A stretch of 64,000 nt of DNA from positions 5,600,001 to 5,664,000 of the forward strand of contig JAGUCH010000006.1 of assembly GCA_019096065.1 (NCBI GenBank), given 5' to 3'. Each line of letters starts with the position of its first letter. Positions within the stretch are counted from its first letter, which is position 1. The stretch comes from Paracyclopina nana. Lineage: Eukaryota > Arthropoda > Copepoda > Cyclopoida > Cyclopettidae. Below the pieces are notes generated by a model. The model made no database searches, had not been told where the DNA came from, and worked only from the letters and a program-made list of their open reading frames with translations. Of the stretch, positions 34,001-45,300 are shown piece by piece. The translations under genes were made by a program, and so were the position numbers.

Positions 34001-34507
34001 CATAGAAAGGTGGCGAGAGACTGATCCTAAGGCTTAGCCTGTCATGCAACTAATTATTTGTATTGTCAATGACAATTACTGTTTGATCAATAAACAATTG
34101 GTATGATAATCAGCATGATAAAGTACCTTTACACTTACTTTTTGACATGCTCTGTTTCTCCATTTTAAACTGACTTCTCATTTAAGTTTTTAAGGACATG
34201 TATTAAACTATTCTTTTTTTTAAATTCATAATTGTTACATTGATGCAAAAAAAAGTGGATTTTGTATTGTAAGGCTTTAATGCAAGTTTTTACACAGTAG
34301 GGTCAAAAGTTGAATTCCCACATGTGTAATTAACTTTGGTAATTCAGCCATTGAGAAGCAGATGACACGAGTACTTAACCTAATGACAGAAGTTTTCCTC
34401 GTCTCGAGAGCTTTTCCTTCAATTTTCGTTGGCCAGAAAATAATGGAGGCTCTTATGTATAGAGGAATGTTGAGAAACACGAAGATAAACAGATGCAACT
34501 TTGTCAT
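28005..34507 (-). CDS. GluCl: Glutamate-gated chloride channel subunit (complete, 10 exons)
   Basis: Cys-loop ligand-gated anion channel of nerve or muscle membrane. Exons: 34507-34380, 33010-32752, 30830-30761, 30698-30545, 30488-30406, 30337-30200, 30145-30015, 29470-29289, 28703-28571, 28283-28005; about 518 residues. A signal peptide ([19 protein letters not shown]) is followed by a ligand-binding domain with RVWMPDTFF, the Cys-loop [15 protein letters not shown], and ASYGFTTDD plus a DPVQF segment typical of GluCl. The extra loop-C disulfide cysteines are in [15 protein letters not shown]1 is [19 protein letters not shown]2 begins with the anion-channel PARV motif and has Ala at 2'; M3 ends EYALVNYAA; the M3-M4 loop is short; M4 is in the last exon ([14 protein letters not shown]). 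Intron 4 uses a GC donor. Exon 2 can begin at 33010 or 33007. A second Met codon at 34510 precedes the chosen start. It is divergent from the twitchin gene. Confidence 0.93.
28348..28422 (+). repeat. Copy of the 101-base inverted-repeat arm
   Basis: The run 'gtaaagctggg...ttaaaatgggcaaaa...gcttgactagcccgagc' matches the arm at 5247-5321 block for block, with moderate divergence. It lies in the last intron of the chloride-channel gene, so the family is dispersed. Confidence 0.55.
29095..29245. repeat. Dispersed repeat family, copy 5
   Basis: It contains 'caagacaatttttctcctttt', the complement of 23236-23258, and ends 'acacgaacagggcataaa', matching the end of copy 4. It lies in intron 8 of the chloride-channel gene. 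Confidence 0.45.
31705..32740. mobile_element. Foldback inverted repeat with ~360-bp arms in chloride-channel intron 2
   Basis: The left arm (about 31705-32070) is repeated in reverse complement at about 32361-32740, with roughly 285 bases between. Matching blocks include 'aggatggcttttgg.gcca', 'gatat.tgc.aatatcagcaaat', 'ccaggcctaaat' at the inner ends, and 'caaattgctgctggtc' near the outer ends. The right arm ends within about a dozen bases of the donor of exon 2 (32752). The inner 'TTTAGGCCTGG' is also the terminal motif of the element at 4847-6198. No coding sequence is intact. Confidence 0.75.
33590..33695. repeat. CAA and CAG trinucleotide repeats
   Basis: A short (CAA) run near 33590-33603 and a (GCA) run near 33679-33693, both in intron 1 of the chloride-channel gene. 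Simple repeats, probably neutral. Confidence 0.7.
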
Positions 34508-36408
34508 CACTTGATTGATTAGAGATTTGCCTTCAACTCTTTGGGAGTTGGCTACGAAGCCATTGTTTCCATTGTCTCTTTTTTTTTGGCTGGTACAAAA
34601 AAGAAGAGAGGATCGAAGGAGCTCGTCGTGGTTTTAGCATCATCAAACATTGTTGTTGAAGGTAACATACACAAAAAACAACAACCTTGGAAATGGAGAG
34701 AGAGGAACAATGGCTAAATAGTAGCAGAGGATGTACTTCTGTGTTTAGTAAGCATGACTGCCTATTAAGATGTACGAAAGGAGTAGTAGCACTGACGACG
34801 AGAGCAAATTGAGAAAGTTTTTCAGCTTAGAAAGCCCTCAATTTCCCAAGGGACATGCTTCAACGTTATGCCTAAGATGTGTCTTTCTGGCTTCTTCTGA
34901 CATTAGAGTACAGCCCAAAAAGGTTGAGAGCTAGCATGAATGTCTCAAATAGGCTCAATTGAGTCAATCAAAAAGTCGTACTACCTTACTTTGATACAGC
35001 TTTTTCTTTTATGAACCTGCCTTAAATAGCGAGTCACGCTGTAATCCTCGTCTTACTTTCTGGCGCTAGACAGAAATAGATAAGAAAGGCAAATTAAGTC
35101 AAAATGGGGTTTTCCAATTTAAACTGGGCAATAAATTGGTGAAGCATGACTTTTTCATCAAGATTAAAAGCCATGTTTCAGATTTTTTTTGCTTTTCAAT
35201 TGACCCTGAGCATAATTCAGACTTCTCAGTTTACTAAATGCATTCATTTGATGATAGCTTTTATAAAGTGCATCATCATTGCTCCAACTTTGAGCTTTGC
35301 ACAACTCAACACTTAGCTTCACTTCTCAATGATGCACATGAGACCGAGCTAATTGCCACTGATGCAGTAAAATCCTGTTACATCACATCCCAAGTAGGGA
35401 AAAAGTTTATGGGCTGCTTCCCTAGCTTGCATCATGGCATGGGAAGAAAAAGTGAAAGCTTAGAAAATCCCATTAATTCATCAGAGCATGTAAATGAGCT
35501 CTCACTTTCACGCTTTTCCAACTTTGCATGTGCACTGAGAGGCCACAGAAAAAAGTTTGAGGGCAGCCTTTTTCACCTATTCATACTATTTGTATAGCAG
35601 AAAAGACAATATTCCTAAAAGACCTCCTTTTCGGTTGAGGACAAAATCCTAGCACAAATGGACCATAAAGATGGGTGAATAATGGCCCTTTTGTGATTTA
35701 AATGTGGTTTTTACTGTTATTCAACATTGAAAAGGCACATGGTTGTATTATAGGGATGACCCAAACAAACATCAGCTGATGACCACGTGGCTGTTTACTG
35801 AATTATGTAAAGTCTCGGAAATATTTGTCACATTGCCTCAATAGCTTTCTCCTCACCCAATTGAGGCTGAATTTTCAGCAGCAGCTGTTTGACAAAAATT
35901 AAATAATGCAAACATGCGCCTGATTTAGGCCAATCTGAGTATTCTTGTGTGCCCAATACTTGCATCACAGCTTTCTACTTTAGCAGCAGTGACAAACTGA
36001 GGTCAGTACTATTGCACTGCTTTTTTGCTGATTCCACATAAACGTGAGCAACTTTTGCCATAGCCTCCAGAGCAAAAAAGGAGCCCACCAAATTGAATAA
36101 ACAACTTTTGGAAGAGCATAGCGAAAAAGTATCCTGGATACTTCAATACACCCAGAGATAGGAAAAGCAGAGCTGTTGCTCATGATTCCATAATTATCCA
36201 GGAGCTTTCTTCCCCAGCTTTTTGGCAAATTTCCCAAAATTTTGGCTGGGCCAGAATAACTTTAAGTAGTCGCGAACACTGCTTTCGCAGTGGCACAAGC
36301 AACATAAAGTGAGCAAGTGTGTGTGTGCTATTGCTGGAACATGCTGCAATATCGCTTATTTTAGGTAATAATCATTATAAAAAATCTGTATTATTTTTTA
36401 TAATACAG
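34508..36408. other. Shared intergenic region between the divergent chloride-channel and twitchin genes
   Basis: About 1.9 kb separates the two first recognised coding exons, which face away from each other. It should contain both promoters and any 5' untranslated exons. No gene-like frame was recognised. A pyrimidine/AG junction immediately before 36409 suggests at least one upstream non-coding twitchin exon lies here. Confidence 0.5.
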
Positions 36409-39400
36409 ATGTTTCAGAGGGAGCATTGCAAAATGGGTACTTTGGGCGAAAACAAGGCCCCCAAATTTGTCAGAAAGCCTCAATTGAGGCAGGAAGACGA
36501 TGGAAATCGTCTCATTTTCGAGTGCGAGCTCAGCGGCCATCCGCAGCCCGAGGTTTCGTGGTTCCGCCAAGATGAGAAAATTTCCGAAGACGACCGAACC
36601 GTCTTCAAAACAACCGAGACTCAAGTGGGCACTTTCATGGTTGTCCTTGAGCTCGATGATGTCGTGGAAAGTGATGCTGGCCTCTACAAAATCAGAGCCA
36701 AAAACAAATTTGGTGAAGTGGCAGCCTCCATCAACCTGAATTTCAGCCGTGAGTGCTTTCATTAGAAAGAGTAGCGCCACTCGCTTGCAAAAATTGGCCA
36801 CCAGCAAAAAATGGCATATTTACATCCATGCTTTGCCAATATAAAAAACCTGATGAAATTCCTCTTTTTTCCAGCTGTGGATGCTCCACAATTTCCGTAA
36901 GTGACAAATGTGCCAGAAATTTGAGTGTAGAGTTTGTTGCAGCAATGCTTTTCAAATTGCTGCTGCACCAGCTTTCCAAAGGTGACGATTTTTGCATTTT
37001 CACCAACTTTGGTTACGTTTGGTGCAGAGAAGTCCTTCACTATTTGGCAAAACATCCACTTATGGAAATGTTCTACATCTCGTTCCATTCCGCTCCTAGA
37101 AAGCAGCAAAAATCCTCTTCTGTCTAATAGAAAGTTCCATCTTCAGACACGAGCAAAAAAACGGAAAGTTTGCAGCCTAAAACTTTCTTCTAATACTTTG
37201 TCATCAGAGAAATCAATTAAATTGCGGGGGTAAAAATGAAAGCCTAAAAGCTTATCCATAACATGCTCAATGCTTTTACATGACAGCTAAAGAGGCTGGC
37301 TTATTTTGCCTTTTTTTTTACTTCGTTAGGAAATTAAAGCAAATTCTTGAGAAATTGAGGCTTTCTAAAAACTGCTACGTTGCAATCTATCAGCCAATAA
37401 ATTTCCTTGATGAATTGATCTACTACTAAATTGCTTTTCTCCCCCATTTCGAGCTTCAAAATGCCTGACTTTCACAGTAGATCAAATCAAGAGGAATTTC
37501 TGCCCACATTTTGTAATGCCAAGCAATACACTGGGACATTTTCAGCCTTGCTGCAATCAGCAAAAGCTCATGCGACAAGCCTTTAAAATTCGTCAGCTTA
37601 CTTGACTTGAATGCTGCTTGAGAACGACCTGATGTCTGCCAAAAGAATGTCTGACCGCTGTCATGATATTTCATGTGCTTTTCGGATACTTGATTTCAAT
37701 TCAATTGTGACCACTTCTTCAATAGCAGCTTTCCATTACATTTTTTGAAGGCTTCTATTTTCAGCCAAAAATCCGCGTTTTGGGCTTACGATTTTCGAGC
37801 ACGCTGTGAAGCTTGCTACTTACTCTTCGAGCCAGGAAATCGCTCGTTTCGTCCATAAATCACAGGGATTTTTTTATGACTTTTATACACACTCCACAAA
37901 AGCAGGATGTAGGTGCAAAGGAAGATTTTTTCCCCACCATTCAGTCTACTTTTTGCCAAAAAGTAGCAGCCTCAAAATATAAGCACTTTTGCACACCTGG
38001 CTCCATCTTGAAAAAAAATTGCAGTTTTGATACTATGAATTGCCAGTAGAAAGCTCCTATTTTAATTGGGCCATTTTAGAATGTGAGGAGCAGCTGTATT
38101 TTAAGCCATGACACAATCTTTGCTTTTGTACTTTTCCCCTATGAAAGAAATGGACATTTTTCCTCCTTTGTGGAAGAGATGGAAGAACCAGTCATTTTTC
38201 ATGGGGGGGCAAAAAATGGTATATCTATATACTGTGCAATTTACGGTCAACCAGTCTTGGTATAGCGCAGGTTCTTTCCAATTTTCCATAGCTACATATT
38301 TTCCATCCTCATAGCAATAGCAGCAGGAAAAACGTGCCAAGAATGATTAGTGAGATTGCTAGTGTTTTTCTACTAATAGCCAGCCTAGAAAAACAGGAAT
38401 TTCGTGGCTTTTCCCATTTAGCCTCTTATCTGCTTTGTAATTATGTGCCTTGCTAGGGCAGCTAGTTAATTAATTTTTTCAAGAGCATGTTTTCTTCTTG
38501 CTTGCCTGGGTAAAGACAATGACAGTGAGCTCCTCAAAAATCGACTTAATCTTTGAACAATGAGGAATCTGAAAACAGAAGGCAGAGAAAGCAATTGAAA
38601 GCTGCACAGTTCAAAAACGAGGGGAAAACAGCCTTCAAACATTGCAATTTATATATGCTAGAAGCCCACACCCATAAAGCATAAAATTGATGAGCAGCAG
38701 TTTTGTTTTCAACATAGCATTTCCATTTGGAATAATAAAATGCATATCTGGCCAAGTCATGAAAAAGTAACTTTCTCTTGGGAATTCTCCTTCATCAATG
38801 TCATATCCTAAAAATAAGACTTGCTGAAAGCTATGCTGACAGATTTGCCACAGTGAAAGGCACTTCTGAAAACAACTCTTTTGATAATTTGAACTTGAGG
38901 CTTTTTTTGGAAGGAAAAAAATGCTTGATTTTTCATGAGTTTTCTTCACCATAGAGTTGTGCAACATTTTTTGAAAGCTTTGGACCGAAAGCAGATGTGT
39001 GCTGAGGATTAAGCTGTCCTTTTTTCAGGATTTTTTTTTCAGCCTAAATGCCATCTTCATAATTTTTCAGACAAGTTGATGGAAACGCGCCCACTTTTGT
39101 GACAAAGCCAACAATCCGCCAAGATGCAGATGGCACCACTCTTATTTTTCATTGCTCAATTTTCGCAGACCCTAAACCGGTTGTGTCTTGGTTTCATAAT
39201 GGGGATAAGATCCAAGACAACAAAAAGTTTCAGGTGAGACTAAGAGAGTAATGAATTTCTCGGAATGCCCGCCATTTTTGCCTTCAAAGAACAAGCATGC
39301 AAAGCTGATGCACTTTTTTGACATATGAGACATTTCCCAAATTGTGAAAGCATCTTTGAAATGAATATTTCTAGGTGGTCACCAAAGAGCTTGATCAATA

Positions 39401-42349
39401 CACAGTGGACTGCACTTTGCTACTGAAAAATGTCACCGTTGAGGATGCTGGCAAGTACAAGGTCACAGCTCGGAATGACCTTGGTGAATCCAATGCCACA
39501 ATCAGCCTCAATTTCGACAGTAAGTGAATCAGAAGTAACTCTACCCATATTAAGAAGTCAGTACTAGTTCTGTGTATATGCTGCATCATGGGAATGAAAT
39601 ATTCCAAATAGCTTCCAGACTTTTCCATTTTCAGCAGATTTTTTCCTACCTTCTGGCATTTTGTATATTTTTCACTCAAAAGACAGAGAGCTATGGAAAA
39701 TGTAAGGGCATAATAGGCTTGTCAAACTTCAAGCTCCTTTTGAACTTGAAAAAGAAGAAACTACATTTTTCTCCTACATATATAGCAAGTTTTTCAATCA
39801 ATTTTGCAGCAGCATGCAAGGCCAAAAATAGCTTTCTAAACTTACAAAAAATCTTCTGATATTAAGAATCGTCTGGGAAGCTTTCACGAGAAAATATTTG
39901 GCCTTGAAAAGGCCTGGCCTTTTGCTAATGTTCCTTGGAGTGGAAATGAGGCTTTTTTATCGCTTTTCAGGCGAAGAAGCACCCGTTCCCAAGGGAGGAG
40001 TGAAACCGACGTTCACAGAGAGACCGGTGATCCGGCAAAGTGAGGAAGAACCGAATAAGATCATTTTTGAATGCAGGCTGGTTGGGGAGCCAAGGCCTGA
40101 AATCACGTGGTTTCACAATGACAAGCAAATCGTGGAGACGGACAGACACAAATGCTCCATGGAGCTTGATGCCAAGCTCTACTACCTTTGCAGGCTGGAG
40201 ATAGCCAATGTTGATGCTCGGGACATTGGCTGCTACAAGGCCGTGGCAAGAAACGCCTCTGGGGAAGGCCATGCCACCATCAACTTGACCTTTGAAGAAG
40301 GCACTCCTGGTGAAAAGCCCAAACTTCCAGATGGCATCCCACCAAGGTTTCCCAAGAAGCCCTCAATCAAGCAAGAAGGTGATGACCTCATCCTGGAGTG
40401 CATTTTGGAGGCCAATCCTCTGCCAGAGATCACCTGGTTCAGGAAAGACAAAATCATCAAGGAAGACTCGAGAATCACGTGGGAGTGCAAGAAGGGGAAA
40501 AAGAACAGATTTCTGCTCACGCTCCGGATCAAGAATCCAACCTTGAAGGATGCTGGCATGTACAGATGCAATGCCTTCAACTCATACGGGGACAGCAATG
40601 CAAACATTGACTTGAAATTCGAAAGTAAGATCCTTAATCAACTCACCTCGGATTCCAGAAAGCTCAACAACTCTCGCTTTTTTCACTTTTCACTGCTTTG
40701 TTTACGTTCTGCAATTTTTCCGCGAACGCGCGCGGCGTCAACGAAAAATCTGAAAGTCATTTGTTTACGTTTCCAGCTGAAGACGAAACCGGCAAAACTG
40801 AGGCTGATTCCGGCGCCTCCGGAATCCCGCCCACTTTCACTGAAAAGCCCAAGATCGTGCCCAATGACAAGGGGACTTTGGTCACGCTCAAATTCCGGAT
40901 CCGGGCGGATCCCAAGCCGGAAATCCAGTGGTTCAAGGGTATGGAGAAGATCCAGAATTCGGCCAAATTCACGCAAAAATACATATCCTTGTCCGCCTCA
41001 AACGAGTACGAGATTGCCTTGGAGATCCAGGATCCAAGTGCCGATGATGGCGGAGACTACAAGTGCCTTGTCAAGAATGACATGGGCCAGCTGCAAGCCA
41101 AGCTGAACTTGAACATTGAGGCTGAGCCAGCCACTCCAGGAAAGACCACAGATGCACCTTCTTTTGTTGAGAAGCCTAAGATTGTCACTCTGAACGAGGG
41201 CAAACTTGTCCAGCTGATTGTGAGGTACAAAGCTGTGTCCAAATGCACATGCAGCTGGTTCTACAAGGAAACCTTGATCCAGCAGAGCCAAAGTGTTCAG
41301 GTAAAAGTGTAGCTCCTATTAAAGTCTCTTCGAAACCAACCAACCTTTTCACTCCAGGTGTTCCATGAAAAAATCGACACTTCTTCCTATGAATGCCGAT
41401 TGGAGATCAGGGAACCAGGACCCAACACCGCAGGCATGTACAAGTGTCTGGTCTCAAACGAAAAGGGGGAGATCAATGCCAACCTTATGCTGAACATCCA
41501 GATGGCTCACCAAGAAACTGAGGTGTCCGAATCAAAAATGACAAGGAAAACTAGCCAAACTGGAGTGAGTGTGAAAAAAGAGAGACGAAGGAGCGTCATT
41601 CTCCAATGCGCTGTTTCTGGAGAAAAAGAAGTGGACATTGTTTGGAAAAAGGAAGGTGTCACTCTGGAGACAGCTCAAAAGAAGAAATCTTCCAGATACT
41701 CTGTGGAGAAGAAAGTCTCGGAGCAAAACCAGACCATTGTTCAATTGGAGATTCTGGATGCCGATGTCGATGATGCTGGAGTGTACGAGCTTCAAGCCAA
41801 GGGTGCTGATGGAGAAACCATGTCTCAAAGAGTTGAGCTCACTGAGGAGCAGGTGAGAATGAGCCTCCAGGCTCAAGATGAAGCTGAGGCCAAGAAGGCC
41901 AAAAAGAAAAAGAAGAAGAAGAAGACCACTGAGAAAAAAGAGATTATTGCTCCTGAAATATCATCCTTCCTCAAGAACTTGGTAACTATCTGATATGGCA
42001 AGTCTCAGACCTTGAGTGTGACTCTGATTGTATTCTAGATTTTAAAAGAAGGCGAAAATATTGAGATGAAATGCAGACTTGAGGAGGAGATTGACGAGTC
42101 TGATGTCACCATCACCTGGTACTTCAATGACAAGGAGTTCACTGAGAATGAAAGAGTTCAAATTAGCTTTGATGGAATCTTTGCCAGGCTCTTCGTTGCC
42201 AGGTAGGAATTTCAGTTTCCAATTTTGTGTTCTTTTTTATACAACTTTGTGTCCTAAGTTGTACTATGGCTGACATGGGCTCCTACAAGGTTCATTTCAA
42301 AAATGAAAAGGGTGAAGATGAAACCACTGGAAAGGTGACCGTCAAACCA
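36409..42349 (+). other. Twitchin N-terminal block: exons 1-9, Ig domains 1-8
   Basis: Exons 36409-36748, 36875-36896, 39071-39233, 39375-39519, 39971-40624, 40777-41300, 41358-41981, 42039-42202 and 42259-42349 give 909 residues. Ig domains by position: 1 at 36448-36745; 2 at 39080-39517 (split by an intron); 3 at 39997-40290; 4 at 40340-40622; 5 at 40830-41120; 6 at 41150-41505 (split); 7 at about 41540-41850, weak, missing parts of the usual core; 8 at about 41945-42349 (split twice). Each strong domain shows the Ig core C...W...D-x-G-x-Y (for example FECELSGHPQPEVSWF and DAGLYKIRAKN). Exon 2 is a 22-base microexon. A poly-Lys run (K8) lies between Ig7 and Ig8 at about 41898-41920. Confidence 0.9.
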
Positions 42350-45300
42350 GTAAGTTTTGGCCTCTTAACATTCAAATACCTGGAAAATCTTAATTCCAAA
42401 TGTTTTCAGGCTCCAAAGGTGGAAGAACCTGTAAGTATCTTTGCTCAAATTCAACATGAAAAGTGAAATGTTTCAAAGCTTGATAAAGTCTCCACTCTAA
42501 AAACAAATCTGACAAATCACTTTTTGTCAACAAAGGAACCAGAGCCTGAACCTCAAGCAAAGCAAGAGCCAGCTAAGCTGAACATACAGCGTAAGAAAAG
42601 CGAGGCAGTTGCTAAGAAAGAGGAGGAGCCAGCTCCAGAAGCGGGTGATATGTTTAAGCTAAAGAAAAAGTCAAGTGTGACACCCAGAAAGCAATTGCCT
42701 GCTCAGGAGGAGCAACCAGCGTTTGCAGGGATGAAGCTTAAGAAAGCTGAAACAGTGAAAAGGCAATGGGATGATGCATCCCTTCAGAAGGTTGACCTCA
42801 AGCATCACGAGTTTGAGGGTCAACCTCAAGAGGAACAGGTGACAGCTCCACATTCCAACACTTTGGGCAACCTAATTTAACCCCCCATTATTACATGATT
42901 AGCCTGAGAAATCCGTCGGCACAATATCCGTCTCGGATGCCTTGCCTGATGATGACAAGGACAAAAAGACCAAAAAGAAAAAGAAAAAAGAGGGGGATAA
43001 GGTAACATTGGGGCTTCTTTCAGAGCAACATACAGCAATGCAGAAATTAAGACTCCTGCTATGAAAAATGTTCTCTACATTTCTGAGAACTAACTCACTT
43101 TCTTCATCTTTCTGAAAAAGTGTTGCTCTTTCTCAGGTGCAAAAGACATCACAAAAACAAGTTCTTGGTGCTGATCAAGAATCTGAGGTAAACACTCATT
43201 TTTGCACAATTTACACGGCTCAAGGAGATCTTTATTTAACCATATCAGTATACACCCATATTTCTTTCAAAATGATCGGCTCCTTGCAAGACGTGATGGC
43301 CATTTTCTTATCTCCTTGAAATCAAAGCAAACAAAAATGGGAAAATATCTCTTCCTTCTCTCTCATTTCATCTTTCATGCGATTTTTACTCCATTTAGGG
43401 AACAGAAGACCAAGAAGCTGCAATGAAGGATCATGATGAGGTAAAAATCATTCATTTATTTAATGTATCAGCCAAAACTATTATCATACAAACAAACCAA
43501 ATGTGCATCTAGGAAACACTTGTAAGCATTGAAGAATTGAGTTCTTCAATTGAAGACATAGGACAGGCAGACAAATCATCAAGTATTACTACTACACACC
43601 ACAGTCAGAAAAATTCTCAACAAAAAATCACTAAACAGCAATCAGAAAGACAGATGCAGATTGAAGAATCTTCAGCTGCCATCACCAAGGTAAATCTGCA
43701 TCCATAAAACTAAACAAACTTAAACTACTACATTGAGCCATTGAACAGAAAACATCCATGACTGTTACAAAGCAATCAAGGCTTGAGGAATCTGGCTTTA
43801 GAAATGCAGCTGAGCTTGATGCAAATCAGGCTGGTCAAGTTGATTCAGCTACTTCATCTGGTAGCAGTACAACTCAAAAAAAGAGTAGCACAATGCAAAC
43901 ATCAATTGCCATAGACTCTTTGGTTATGGAAGCTAAAGAGGTAAAAACACAAAATAAAACCACTAACGCATGCACTTGCCTGATTTGATTCCCCAGCTAT
44001 TAGTACATCAAAATAATAATGAGATTGCATCATTAGGCTTCTAAAGTCATTTTGGCAGATGAAGAGCTTTCTGTCACCCTCAAGGACAGTGAAACTGAAA
44101 GTGAATTTTCTGCCACTGACTTAGTTGAGGTTGAGTTTTCCCAATCATCTGATGATGAGCTCAAGTGCTTGTCAAAAACTTCCACACTGGTAAACCTTCT
44201 TCACGATTGTACTGTTCAAGTTCGAATCTATTGTATCCTTGCAGTGCTAAAAAATAATTATTTTCACTTGTCATTTGCAAATGGACACAGCATGAATGCT
44301 TTTCAAATACCTTGAGATATTGCCTTTGAATACAGTTTGCTCTCATAATATGACTTCACAGGTTTCAGAGGAGACACATACCAAAGTATTGGGTCAAAGA
44401 GAAACCGAACAAACAGGAACATCACAAAGCTCCAAACAGAAGACTACCACATCAGTGAGAAATGTGCCATTAACAGTTGAACGCAAACCAAAAGTTCAAG
44501 TACCAGACAGCAGCAGCGAGTCAGATGAAGACTCCATGCTTATACACCAAACATCTAGAAACACTACAACAAAAACAAACGCCATTGAAATCATAGAGGT
44601 GATGGAAGAATCTGAAGATTCTCCTTCTCAGGTAAATCACTCAGATGAGCTCATGAAACTTATTACTCTTAATCATCATTACACTTTACAGAGGACAAAC
44701 TTAGACACAAGTACCATCAAAGATGATACTGGCATTAAACATAGTGAACACAGCCAAAAAGAGCTTTCTACCAGTGAGACAGACTCTTCTCAGGTAAACA
44801 GTTCAGGAAATTTTGATTTCCCTTTCAAAATTGAACCTTGTGGCTTTTTATACAAGGACCAATATGTACCATCACATGACATACCCAAGGAAGTTGCTCA
44901 GGATGACCAGGACTCATCCTATCAACTTCAGACCAAGACACAAACCCAAAAAGACACAGCCCTACTAGAGGTACCATCATCTCTATTCAATCTTCATCAA
45001 ATACCACTTTTCTCATCACTTTGATAATTTAAGGCTACTATCAAGCAAAAACAAAGCCTTGGATCATCAAATGATGAAGCAAGTGCTTCACAGGACATAA
45101 AAATCTTAAACAAATCTTCAGTGAAGGTACACATATTTTTCAACTTACTTTCCTATTCAATCCTGTTAGCTTTTTCTATTGCACTCAATTTTTCCAAAAC
45201 CCATTACATAACAGTGTTTTAATCCATAAAGGATGGAAAACAAAGTCACACAATACACAAAACTATTACCAAAATAACCAGAAGAACCAGGAAAATTGAT

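Noticed and set aside
35238-35597. 119-codon plus-strand frame in the divergent intergenic region
   Set aside because: No domain, signal peptide or splice continuity to twitchin; composition like surrounding non-coding DNA.
36391-36807. 138-codon minus-strand frame opposite twitchin exon 1
   Set aside because: Antisense shadow of a well-supported Ig domain exon.
41898-41920. Poly-Lys run between Ig7 and Ig8 as a frameshift or assembly artefact
   Set aside because: The frame is intact on both sides and twitchin-class proteins carry Lys-rich linkers; no sign of error.
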